Shown one piece after another: positions 1 to 5,682 of a stretch of DNA of 7,729 nt. The DNA is from Oscillospiraceae bacterium (GTDB taxonomy: Bacteria > Bacillota > Clostridia > Oscillospirales > Acutalibacteraceae): contig DNGF01000122.1 of assembly GCA_003486665.1 (NCBI GenBank), positions 1 through 7,729 on the forward strand. Reading direction: 5' to 3'. The notes under the pieces were generated by a model. That model was not told where the DNA came from. It worked only from the letters and a program-made list of their open reading frames with translations, and searched no databases. Both the position numbers and the translations under genes were made by a program. Positions within the stretch are counted from its first letter, which is position 1. Every line of letters begins with the position of its first letter.

Positions 1-372
1 AATGAATTAAAAGAAGAACTGTCCGAGCCAAAAGCTCTTTTGAAAAACGATGACGGTTTTCCCGGTTTCAGAAGCCATAAATTGATTATAAAGATCCTTG
101 CGTCGCTGATATATTTTATAATAATCTTTATGGACTTTTCTTTGGTTGCATCCATTTATACAAGCAAGGGCTTGCTGCACGCAATATTGCTCGGTATAGA
201 CCTCATCGTGTCATTTGCCGTTGCGTTTTGCCTGATTTGTAATCCGTACAATATTCAGGGGAAAATCAAACGTTTTTCCGCAATGAAGGAGTCAACAAAA
301 ACAGCCGTTCGTGTTGTCGTTTCCATCATCTTTTTGCTCGGCGGATTTTTTATAATGCTTTCCCTTTTTTAA
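1..372 (+). CDS. 3' part of a small multi-pass membrane protein gene (5' truncated)
   Basis: The reading frame is open from the first base of the window, so the true start lies upstream. A TTG at 40 is in frame but has no Shine-Dalgarno site and is not needed as a start. The visible 123 residues begin with a charged stretch (NELKEELSEPKALLKNDDG). Three hydrophobic segments follow, around IIKILASLIYFIIIF, LLHAILLGIDLIVSFAVAFCLI and VRVVVSIIFLLGGFFIML, with a short basic loop (GKIKRF) between the second and third. The last segment ends almost at the stop codon. I do not recognise a family and give no function. An integral membrane location is clear. The gene ends six bases before a hairpin terminator and converges on the minus-strand gene beyond it. 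Confidence 0.7.
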   Translation, partial: NELKEELSEPKALLKNDDGFPGFRSHKLIIKILASLIYFIIIFMDFSLVASIYTSKGLLHAILLGIDLIVSFAVAFCLICNPYNIQGKIKRFSAMKESTKTAVRVVVSIIFLLGGFFIMLSLF

Positions 373-377
373 CCTAT

Positions 378-408
378 AAACCGCCCACGATAAGAGTGAG
401 CGGTTTTT
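378..408 (+). terminator. Rho-independent terminator, probably bidirectional
   Basis: AAACCGC (378-384) pairs with GCGGTTT (400-406). After one C/A mismatch the stem continues as CAC/GTG around the loop GATAAGA. A run of T follows on the plus strand. It lies between two convergent genes, starting six bases after the plus-strand stop and ending eight bases from the minus-strand stop at 416. On the minus strand the hairpin is followed by TTTATA, so it may also end that transcript. Confidence 0.8.
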
Positions 409-415
409 GATTTAA

Positions 416-1051
416 TTAAAAGTTGAATGTCTTGGTAATTTTTGTATCGTCAAAACTTATTAACTGTCCGACCTCAACCTCAACCGGTGTGGTTGTATCG
501 TTCAGCTTATATGCAACCATAACATCAATAGTCACACCCGATTTAATTTCTTTGGATTGATTATTGTTTTTCTTGTAATCATCGTCAGACGGGAAATATG
601 TCGGCTCGGCTTCCACTCCGTTTTGATACGCATGATCCTCAAATGTCCACGAAAAAGAATGAGCCTCACTGTCGTTGTTCGTATATGAATATGTTACAAT
701 TGCAATCGGCTTTCCGTCATAATCCTTTGAAAGTCTGCAGCCCTTGATTTCAACCTTGTACTTTCCGAGATTAGAATTTCCCGAATCGTTAACAACTGCG
801 CCGGAATTTGAACCCGACGGCTGATTTCCCGTATCTGATCCTTTTCCTCCGGATGCAACCGCCGCAATAATCACGATCACCGCGATCACGATCAAAAGAA
901 TGAACCATACCCTTTTGTAAATGGGCTTCTTAATTTTAGCTCCGCAGTTCGGGCAGGCTTTTGCGTTTTTTGAAACCATGTTTCCGCACGAGGTGCAGGG
1001 CTTCATGTTTGCGTTTTGTGTTTGATTTGCATTGTTGTTTTGAGTTTCCAT
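416..1051 (-). CDS. Zinc-ribbon, membrane-anchored protein with DUF5067-like extracytoplasmic domain
   Basis: This encodes 211 residues. A polar Asn/Gln-rich start precedes a zinc ribbon with C19-x2-C22 and C33-x2-C36 (PCTSCGN...ACPNCGAKI). A basic stretch (KKPIYKR) leads into one transmembrane helix at about 48-67. A Gly/Ser/Asn-rich linker (68-95) follows, then a beta-rich domain from about 97 to the end (KYKVEIKGCRLSKDYDGKP, then IVTYSYTNND and YQNGVEAEP). That last domain resembles the DUF5067 family, an Ig-like fold of Firmicute cell-surface proteins whose role is unknown. The likely topology is ribbon inside and beta domain outside. The start at 1051 is backed by a GAGGGG site (about 1058-1064). 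The internal ATG at codon 16 has no such site. The architecture is common in gut Clostridia, and the domain name comes from recognition rather than a search. Confidence 0.8.
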   Translation of the reverse strand: METQNNNANQTQNANMKPCTSCGNMVSKNAKACPNCGAKIKKPIYKRVWFILLIVIAVIVIIAAVASGGKGSDTGNQPSGSNSGAVVNDSGNSNLGKYKVEIKGCRLSKDYDGKPIAIVTYSYTNNDSEAHSFSWTFEDHAYQNGVEAEPTYFPSDDDYKKNNNQSKEIKSGVTIDVMVAYKLNDTTTPVEVEVGQLISFDDTKITKTFNF

Positions 1052-1077
1052 AATACGTCCCCTCTCTTTTTTCTAAA

Positions 1078-1083
1078 ATTATA
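1078..1083 (-). promoter_or_regulatory. Possible -10 box for the zinc-ribbon gene
   Basis: The minus strand reads TATAAT here, about 27 bases upstream of the ATG at 1051 and just ahead of the GAGGGG ribosome site. At 17 bp spacing the -35 position reads TACCAT, a poor match, and it overlaps one edge of the palindrome at 1104-1120. Transcription may therefore need an activator or use another box, for example CTGACA (1116-1111) with TTTAAT. Confidence 0.4.
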
Positions 1084-1103
1084 ATCCATTAAATTTTCAT
1101 ATG

Positions 1104-1120
1104 GTATGCTGTCAGCATAC
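1104..1120. promoter_or_regulatory. Perfect 17-bp palindrome, candidate operator between divergent genes
   Basis: GTATGCTG (1104-1111) and CAGCATAC (1113-1120) are exact inverted repeats around a single T. The site is 12 bp upstream of the -35 box of the plus-strand gene and touches the -35 position of the minus-strand gene, which suits a dimeric regulator acting on one or both promoters. A one-base loop cannot form a normal RNA hairpin, so a DNA-binding site is more likely than a terminator. No regulator can be assigned. Confidence 0.45.
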
Positions 1121-1132
1121 AAAATACAATAA

Positions 1133-1161
1133 TTGACATTTTCTTTATGAAGTGCTATACT
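1133..1161 (+). promoter_or_regulatory. Sigma-A promoter for the secreted-protein gene
   Basis: TTGACA at 1133-1138 and TATACT at 1156-1161 are separated by exactly 17 bp, with TG one base before the -10 (extended -10). Transcription should start near 1168, giving a short leader with GAGGTGAT at 1180-1187 before the ATG at 1193. Confidence 0.85.
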
Positions 1162-1192
1162 TTGCGAGGATTCTTAATTGAGGTGATAAAAA

Positions 1193-1840
1193 ATGAGGAA
1201 CATAAAAAAAGCCATAGCGGTCATTATGGTTATCGTTACCGTGCTTTGCAGCTTTTCGTTTGTTGTCGGAGCCGAGGACTCAAAAGCAGCGGATGACAAA
1301 GAATATGTTGCAACCGTTTATGTCTGCCAGGAGATGCAGCCGCCTTACATAATGGGTCACACTTGGCTGTACTTCAGAAATCTTACAGATCACACCATTA
1401 CTGTCGGTGTTTATCCTTTGCCTAAGGGTGAATGCGTTTCCGTCGGTACCTACGGTCTTTCCATCAAGGGTGGCAGAGGTCTTTACTACAACATCGAAAG
1501 CTACCGTTACAACAACCCTACAAAAGAAAAGGATTTTGTTTGCCTTAAAAAGAATGTAACGCAAAAACAGCTCGACACGATGAGCGGTCAGATTACACGT
1601 AACGGTGTCTGGAGCTTCCTGCTCAATTGCAGCTTCGCGCCGTTTATGGTTTGGGATTCGGTTTTCGGACAGTTCCTGCCTTACCTTATCTTTCCGATTC
1701 TTGCAAGGCTCTGTATAATCATGTATCCTCAGCACGAGGGCGGATTTTATCTTGATAATCCGAAGTCGGATCAGATTTTCAAGCAGGTTGGATGGGGAAA
1801 GAACGCAAGGCTTATTCCTGCCGATCCGACCGTGAAATAA
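1193..1840 (+). CDS. Secreted protein, possible permuted NlpC/P60 (papain-like) fold
   Basis: This encodes 215 residues. The N-terminus is a typical signal peptide: basic RNIKK, a hydrophobic core at about 8-24 and a likely cut after VVGA (residue 27), with no lipobox Cys. The mature part has GHTWLYFRNLTD (His56), then VGVYPLP, SVGTYG and GRGLYYNIESYRY. A polar stretch with TQKQLD is followed by W140-SFLLNCSFAPFMVW, which holds Asn145-Cys146. A His in 'GHxWL' preceding a Cys in an 'NCxxFA..vW' context is the order seen in circularly permuted papain-like proteins of the NlpC/P60 superfamily, so a cell-wall or ester/amide hydrolase is possible. This is inferred from motif order and catalysis is not shown. 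The start is fixed by GAGGTGAT at 1180-1187. The gene is monocistronic, with its own promoter and terminator. Confidence 0.75.
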   Translation: MRNIKKAIAVIMVIVTVLCSFSFVVGAEDSKAADDKEYVATVYVCQEMQPPYIMGHTWLYFRNLTDHTITVGVYPLPKGECVSVGTYGLSIKGGRGLYYNIESYRYNNPTKEKDFVCLKKNVTQKQLDTMSGQITRNGVWSFLLNCSFAPFMVWDSVFGQFLPYLIFPILARLCIIMYPQHEGGFYLDNPKSDQIFKQVGWGKNARLIPADPTVK

Positions 1841-1860
1841 AAAGAATATTCAATACGCTT

Positions 1861-1900
1861 AAAAGATTGTCATTTTCGTGGCAATCTTTTTTCTTTTTCT
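1861..1900 (+). terminator. Rho-independent terminator of the secreted-protein gene
   Basis: AAAAGATTG (1861-1869) pairs perfectly with CAATCTTTT (1882-1890). The stem extends inward by a T-G wobble, C-G and A-T, leaving the loop TTTTCG. A T-rich tail (TTCTTTTTCT) follows. It separates the 1193-1840 gene from the TetR promoter that begins two bases later. Confidence 0.88.
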
Positions 1901-1901
1901 C

Positions 1902-1930
1902 TTGACATGGCAGTATGACCGCGCTATAAT
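1902..1930 (+). promoter_or_regulatory. Consensus sigma-A promoter of the TetR-led operon
   Basis: TTGACA (1902-1907) and TATAAT (1925-1930) are perfect consensus boxes with exactly 17 bp between them. Transcription would begin near 1937, about 43 bases before the TTG start at 1980. So strong a promoter, overlapped by an inverted repeat, is what a repressed, inducible operon would be expected to have. Confidence 0.9.
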
Positions 1931-1936
1931 GTCATA
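1914..1936. promoter_or_regulatory. Candidate TetR operator (inverted repeat over the -10 box)
   Basis: TATGAC (1914-1919) and GTCATA (1931-1936) are exact inverted repeats 11 bp apart that enclose the -10 box. A further half-site, TGACAT at 1903-1908, overlaps the -35 box and is the inverse of ATGTCA at 1929-1934. TetR-family repressors usually bind inverted repeats in their own promoters, so autorepression is a reasonable inference. The arms are only 6 bp, so chance similarity cannot be excluded. Confidence 0.5.
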
Positions 1937-1967
1937 GAAAATTATTCAACAATGTTCAGAAATGTGC

Positions 1968-1972
1968 GGAGG
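1968..1972 (+). promoter_or_regulatory. Ribosome binding site that sets the tetR start at TTG 1980
   Basis: GGAGG at 1968-1972 lies seven bases before an in-frame TTG at 1980. It sits inside the coding region that would result from the upstream ATG at 1962. That ATG has only AT-rich sequence without a purine-rich site before it. The TTG is therefore the better start. Confidence 0.75.
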
Positions 1973-1979
1973 CGATTTT

Positions 1980-2642
1980 TTGGCAAGAAAACAGAAGTTT
2001 GAGGGCGGTACCAAAAACAAGATCCTTGAAGTTGGAAATCGCTTATTTTTCGAAAAAGGATTTGACGGTACGGGTATTCGCGAGATCATGAAAGAGGTCG
2101 GTGCGGATGTCGGCGCATTTTATTATTACTATAAATCCAAGGACGAGCTTTTTGATGACGTTCTGAGCAATTTCTTTGCACCGTATGAAGTTGATTTTGA
2201 AAGGATCGCAAACGAAGCCGAGCAAAGGCCCTATCGCGCACTGCTCAGATTCTTTGAATACGTTAAACTCAGTACAAAAGAATTTCGCGCAAAGTACGAG
2301 GGACATATACACAGAACGGTTCGCTGGGCAATAAGAGAGCAGACCTTGACCGTGCTTGAGCCGTACATAGAGCGTATCATAAATATTCTTATCGGATACG
2401 GGGCAAAGCCGACAATGGACGCTCACACGATGGCGATTTTCCTCTCGCACGGTGTCGGCAGTGTAATCCTGCACGAGGACGCCGACTGGGTTGAATCCGT
2501 TACGAACGAACTTAGAAAGACAATTAACCTTATAATGGGGCTTGACAAGGAAATCTCCGAAAAGATGTTCAGCGACAGTATTTCCGAGTCTAAGTTTGTT
2601 TCCGCTTTTCCGGAGATCAGCCGACCCAAAAGCACCGATTAA
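1980..2642 (+). CDS. TetR/AcrR-family transcriptional regulator
   Basis: This encodes 220 residues from the TTG at 1980 (protein starts MARKQKFEGGTKNKILEVG). Starting at the ATG at 1962 would add six residues, but that ATG lacks a ribosome site. The N-terminal 65 residues are a classic TetR DNA-binding domain: helix 1 at KNKILEVGNRLFFEKGF, the helix-turn-helix around TGIREIMKEVGADVGAFYYY (residues 31-50), then KSKDELFDDVL. The rest, about 66-220, is the helical dimerisation and ligand-binding part, which is not conserved enough to name a ligand. Known members mostly repress their own promoter and neighbouring genes until a small molecule binds. Here the gene is first in a long co-directional array and an inverted repeat covers its -10 box. 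The stop codon overlaps the ribosome site of the next gene, so the two should be co-transcribed. Confidence 0.92.
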   Translation: MARKQKFEGGTKNKILEVGNRLFFEKGFDGTGIREIMKEVGADVGAFYYYYKSKDELFDDVLSNFFAPYEVDFERIANEAEQRPYRALLRFFEYVKLSTKEFRAKYEGHIHRTVRWAIREQTLTVLEPYIERIINILIGYGAKPTMDAHTMAIFLSHGVGSVILHEDADWVESVTNELRKTINLIMGLDKEISEKMFSDSISESKFVSAFPEISRPKSTD

Positions 2643-2653
2643 GGAGGGATAAT

Positions 2654-3397
2654 ATGGAGCTTGTAAGAGTAACGAAAGAGAATCTTGAAAAGGAACACAT
2701 TTGCTGTGCAATTTCAAATAACCGCGACATTCAGGTCACGTCCAAAAAGGCATGGCTTTCCGACCGCTTCGACGAGGGACTTGTCTTTTTAAAAGGAAAC
2801 GTTCGCGGCAAGTGCTTTATTGAATATATCCCGGCAGAATTTGCATGGTCGCCGATAGATGCTCCCGACTATATGTATATAAATTGTCTTTGGGTTTCAG
2901 GTCAATTTAAGGATCACGGTTACTCAAACCTTTTGCTTGACGAATGTATTCGCGACAGCAAAGAAAAAAACAAAAAAGGCTTGGTCGTACTGTCATCAAC
3001 AAAGAAAATGGGATTCCTTTCGGATAAAAAATATTTCCTATACAAGGGCTTTTCCGTTGCGGATCGCATGGGTCCTTACTTTGAGCTTTTGTATCTTCCT
3101 TTTGAGGACGGAGCGAAGGCGCCGCAGTTTAAAGTCAACCCGATTGAGAATAAGACGGGTTTGGTTTTGTATTACACAAATCAGTGTCCCTTTACTGCAA
3201 AATACGTTCCACTGCTGAAAAAAGTTGCCGAGGACAATAATTTTCCGATGGAAGTGATTCATATAAACACACTTGAACAGGCAAAAAATTCTCCGTGTCC
3301 ATTCACTGCTTTTTCCCTTTTTTACAACGGAGAATTTATTACACACGAAATACAATCCGAGAAAAAGTTTGAAAAAATTCTTAATAGTTTGAGGTAA
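2654..3397 (+). CDS. yoaP: GNAT acetyltransferase with C-terminal YoaP-like thioredoxin-type domain
   Basis: This encodes 247 residues in two parts. Residues 1 to about 150 form a GNAT N-acetyltransferase: MYINCLWVSGQFKDHGYSNL contains the acetyl-CoA pyrophosphate loop in the form Q84-x-x-x-H-G-Y-S91, followed by the LLLDECI helix, and KKYFLYKGF matches the usual late motif. Residues of about 168-247 (LVLYYTNQCPFTAKYVPLLKK onward) resemble the YoaP-like domain, which has a thioredoxin-like layout with CPFT at 178-181. A second CPFT sits at 215-218 in the stretch SPCPFTAFSLFYNGEF. The substrate of YoaP proteins is not established to my knowledge. AAGGAGG at 2641-2647 gives a strong ribosome site that overlaps the tetR stop. 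The gene symbol reflects family resemblance to Bacillus YoaP, not proven orthology. Confidence 0.85.
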   Translation: MELVRVTKENLEKEHICCAISNNRDIQVTSKKAWLSDRFDEGLVFLKGNVRGKCFIEYIPAEFAWSPIDAPDYMYINCLWVSGQFKDHGYSNLLLDECIRDSKEKNKKGLVVLSSTKKMGFLSDKKYFLYKGFSVADRMGPYFELLYLPFEDGAKAPQFKVNPIENKTGLVLYYTNQCPFTAKYVPLLKKVAEDNNFPMEVIHINTLEQAKNSPCPFTAFSLFYNGEFITHEIQSEKKFEKILNSLR

Positions 3398-3402
3398 TAA
3401 AA

Positions 3403-3858
3403 ATGTCATGGTTTAATTTCATCGGTTTGATTTTTGTCGTTATTATTTTAGGGCCAAATATTGTTTTTGCAATTAATAATAAAGACGGATTTCAGAATTT
3501 CTATCAGAATCAATCTGTCGAAACGCTTGAACAAATCGGTCGATTCGGATGCTTTGTTTTTATGTTTTTGACGCCGCCGTTTCTTAACCTCGGTTTTAAA
3601 ACGAGTATTGTAAAAACATTATATATAATAATCGGCTCGGTTCTTGTCGCTCTGTACTGCCTTGGCTGGATCGTTTTCAGAAAGGAAAGCAGTGTGCGAA
3701 AGTCGCTGACTCTTTCCGTTATTCCGTCCGTACTGTTTCTTGAGAGCGGACTGCTTTCTCTGAATTTTCCGCTTATAATTTTATCTTTAATTTTTGCACC
3801 GTGTCATATATTAATCAGCTATAAAAACGCAAAATCGCAGGAGGAAAACCATGAATAA
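3403..3858 (+). CDS. Small integral membrane protein, unknown function
   Basis: This encodes 151 residues, mostly hydrophobic. Likely membrane helices lie at about 4-24 (FNFIGLIFVVIILGPNIVFA), 46-66 (GRFGCFVFMFLTPPFLNLG), 70-92 (TLYIIIGSVLVALYCLGWIVF) and one or two more between 103 and 140. The soluble N-proximal loop (INNKDGFQNFYQNQSVETLEQIG) is polar and the tail (KNAKSQEENHE) is charged. I do not recognise a named family. GAGGTAAT at 3391-3398 overlaps the stop of the acetyltransferase gene and serves as ribosome site. The 3' end overlaps the following methyltransferase-like gene by 8 bp, so the two membrane proteins are probably translationally coupled and may act together. Confidence 0.8.
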   Translation: MSWFNFIGLIFVVIILGPNIVFAINNKDGFQNFYQNQSVETLEQIGRFGCFVFMFLTPPFLNLGFKTSIVKTLYIIIGSVLVALYCLGWIVFRKESSVRKSLTLSVIPSVLFLESGLLSLNFPLIILSLIFAPCHILISYKNAKSQEENHE

Positions 3859-4474
3859 ACCATTTGAAGAAAAGCTTCCGTTTTTTATTTTGGGGCTTGT
3901 TGTTCTTGCTGTTTTTTACGGCATATATTTTACCAAAATGCTCATGCAAAAGAGGCACGGCATTCAAACACGCCAAATCGGAAAGCGCAAGGAAAAGGAG
4001 CTGCACACCGTTGAGCGGCTTATGTCTATCGCGACCGGAAGTGTCGTTATTGCGCAGCTTCTGTCAATCTTCCTTGACTTTAGCTGTTTGCCGTCCGGCG
4101 CGCGTTTTACGGGATTTTGCATCGGTATTCTCGGCGATCTGATCTTTCTTGTTTCCGTCATCTGCATGAAGGACAGCTGGCGCGCAGGAATTCCGGAGAG
4201 TGATAAGACAAAGCTTGTTACAGACGGAATCTACAGGTACAGCCGAAATCCTGCATTTCTCGGCTTTGATTTTATGTATATCGGCATCTTGCTGATGTAT
4301 TTTAACCCCATTAATTTAGCCTTTTCCCTGTTTCCGATTGTGATGCTTCATCTCCAGATTCTTCAGGAGGAAAAATACATGGAGGCGACATTCGGCAAGG
4401 AGTATCTTGATTACAAAAAGAAAACTTTCCGTTATCTCGGAAGAAAAAAAATAAAAAGAGGCAGTTTGCAGTAA
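3851..4474 (+). CDS. Isoprenylcysteine carboxyl methyltransferase (ICMT/PEMT)-like membrane protein
   Basis: This encodes 207 residues. Membrane helices are predicted at about 9-30, 55-77, 86-106 and 135-170. Two signatures of the ICMT/PEMT/NnrU-type group are present: TDGIYRYSRNPAFLGF at 124-139 and EEKYMEATFGKEYLDYKKK at 173-191, ending with FRYLG. These residues form the SAM pocket in characterised relatives. Bacterial members are S-adenosylmethionine-dependent methyltransferases in the membrane, but their substrates are mostly unknown and prenylated protein need not be one. AGGAGG at 3839-3844, inside the preceding gene, precedes the ATG, and the 8-bp overlap suggests coupled translation. 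A 61-bp gap follows, in which I find no convincing promoter or terminator. Confidence 0.85.
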   Translation: MNKPFEEKLPFFILGLVVLAVFYGIYFTKMLMQKRHGIQTRQIGKRKEKELHTVERLMSIATGSVVIAQLLSIFLDFSCLPSGARFTGFCIGILGDLIFLVSVICMKDSWRAGIPESDKTKLVTDGIYRYSRNPAFLGFDFMYIGILLMYFNPINLAFSLFPIVMLHLQILQEEKYMEATFGKEYLDYKKKTFRYLGRKKIKRGSLQ

Positions 4475-4535
4475 AGCGCTGCGTTGTAACCGCCGTAACG
4501 GAATAAAAAATCAGCAAAGCAATGGAGGTAATAAT

Positions 4536-5177
4536 ATGATTCCGACATGGAAAATCTATCCCCGCTCCCAGTCAAAGGATACGGTTTATTTAAAAAATGT
4601 AATAACAGACCCAACCATCGAAGTTGGCGATTACACATACTACGATGATTTTGTAAATGATCCCAGAAATTTTCAAAAAAACAATGTTCTCTACCACTAT
4701 CCCGAATGTAATCCTGAGCGGCTTGTAATCGGCAAATTTTGTTCGATTGGCTGCGGCGCAAAATTTATTTTTAATTCCGCCAACCACGATATGCACAGTC
4801 TTTGCAACTTTCCGTTCCCTGTTTTCTTTGAAGAATGGGAGCTTGAACCCGATGCAAAAGCCATTGCAAACGCATGGGAAAACAAGGGCGACATAATCAT
4901 CGGCAACGATGTTTGGATCGGCTACGAAGCGGTTATCCGCGCAGGTGTAACGATCGGTAACGGTGCAATTATCGGTACAAGAGCCTTGGTCACAAAGGAC
5001 GTTGAGCCGTATACGATAGTCGGAGGAGTTCCGGCAAAGCCTATTCGAAAAAGATTCGATGACAAAACCATTGCCGAGCTTGAACGAATTCGCTGGTGGG
5101 ATTGGGACGAAGAAAAAATCAAGCAAAATATTTCCGTACTGAGATCGGGAAATCTTGCCGCACTTTCGGAAATATAA
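4536..5177 (+). CDS. XAT-family (Vat/CatB-like) left-handed beta-helix O-acetyltransferase
   Basis: This encodes 213 residues, the normal length for xenobiotic acetyltransferases (Vat, CatB). The start VEVGDYTYYDDF and LYHYPE match the family. Hexapeptide-type turns follow (LVIGKFCSIGCGAKF), then N80-SANH84, whose His is the catalytic base position. A loop excursion with FPFPVF and W101 comes next, then IIIGNDVWIGYEAVIRAGVT and IGNGAIIGTRALVTKDVEPY. The segment GGVPAKPIRKRFDD and the C-terminal IRWWDWDEEKI cap are also typical. Known members transfer acetyl from acetyl-CoA to a hydroxyl of streptogramin A or chloramphenicol, but many chromosomal homologues have other or unknown acceptors. The overall pattern resembles Vat and plain CatB-related enzymes about equally. 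GGAGGT at 4524-4529 supports the start. Resistance cannot be concluded from sequence. Confidence 0.9.
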   Translation: MIPTWKIYPRSQSKDTVYLKNVITDPTIEVGDYTYYDDFVNDPRNFQKNNVLYHYPECNPERLVIGKFCSIGCGAKFIFNSANHDMHSLCNFPFPVFFEEWELEPDAKAIANAWENKGDIIIGNDVWIGYEAVIRAGVTIGNGAIIGTRALVTKDVEPYTIVGGVPAKPIRKRFDDKTIAELERIRWWDWDEEKIKQNISVLRSGNLAALSEI

Positions 5178-5183
5178 TTATTC

Positions 5184-5188
5184 GGAGG
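5184..5188 (+). promoter_or_regulatory. Ribosome binding site that sets the hydrolase start at 5194
   Basis: GGAGG at 5184-5188 is five bases before ATG 5194. The frame is open back to a TTG at 5155, but that start would lie inside the preceding gene without a ribosome site and would add residues (PHFRKYNYSEE) foreign to the family. Confidence 0.85.
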
Positions 5189-5193
5189 AAATT

Positions 5194-5682
5194 ATGAATA
5201 ACGAAGCATTGGTCGTAATTGATCTGCAGAACGACATTACAAAAAATTATAAAGAAATTATAGAACGTGTCAACGAAGCTATAGACTGGGCTGTTTCCAA
5301 TAAAATGCCTGTTGTATATATAAAAAATTCCTATCTTTCCGCCGGCACAAGAACCTTCAAGCCCGGTACGCATGGGGCGGAGTTTGTACCGGAACTGAAA
5401 ATCGTGTCTGAAAACATTTTCACCAAGACAAAATCCAATGCGCTGACGAGCGATGAGTTTTCTGCTTTCATTCAGAAAAACAGCATAACAGAATTTTATG
5501 CTGCAGGAGCAGACGCAGCCGCCTGCATTAAATCCACCTGTTACAACATGGCAAAATCTGGATACAGTGTTCATGTGCTGTCGGACTGCATTACAAGCTA
5601 CGACAAAAATAAAATTCCCGAAATGCTCATTTACTATAAAAGCAAAGGCTGCTCTGTTGTCAGCTTGGGAGATATTATATGA
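5194..5682 (+). CDS. Isochorismatase-like cysteine hydrolase
   Basis: This encodes 162 residues, slightly shorter than the usual 180-200. The family triad is visible: Asp10 in ALVVIDLQND, Lys78 in the FTKTKSNAL stretch (family pattern K-x3-S/G-A-F), and Cys111 in GADAAACIKST. The closing strand VHVLSDCITSY is also typical. Members hydrolyse isochorismate, nicotinamide, N-carbamoyl compounds and other amides or ethers; those with this compact form are mostly uncharacterised and the substrate cannot be told. One departure is L84 where Phe usually follows the S/G-A pair, and the cis-peptide region (GADAAAC instead of the common GxxTxxC) is unusual. The stop overlaps the ATG of the CatA-like gene by 4 bp (ATGA), which implies translational coupling and perhaps a shared pathway. 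Confidence 0.87.
   Translation: MNNEALVVIDLQNDITKNYKEIIERVNEAIDWAVSNKMPVVYIKNSYLSAGTRTFKPGTHGAEFVPELKIVSENIFTKTKSNALTSDEFSAFIQKNSITEFYAAGADAAACIKSTCYNMAKSGYSVHVLSDCITSYDKNKIPEMLIYYKSKGCSVVSLGDII

Noticed and set aside
1280..1735. Minus-strand open frame of 151 codons inside the secreted-protein gene
   Set aside because: It is antisense to a gene with signal peptide, promoter, ribosome site and terminator. It has no ribosome site and no recognisable protein pattern.
2043..2717. Minus-strand open frame of 224 codons across tetR
   Set aside because: It lies opposite a clear TetR protein and runs into the next gene. The composition (many Cys, Arg, Phe, no domain pattern) is that of an antisense shadow.
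4590..5126. Minus-strand open frame of 178 codons opposite the XAT gene
   Set aside because: The plus strand encodes a full-length, well-matched acyltransferase. The reverse frame has no family resemblance or ribosome site.
5155..5193. Extension of the isochorismatase-like protein to TTG 5155
   Set aside because: It would overlap the XAT gene without a ribosome site, while ATG 5194 follows GGAGG and begins right before the family's first strand.
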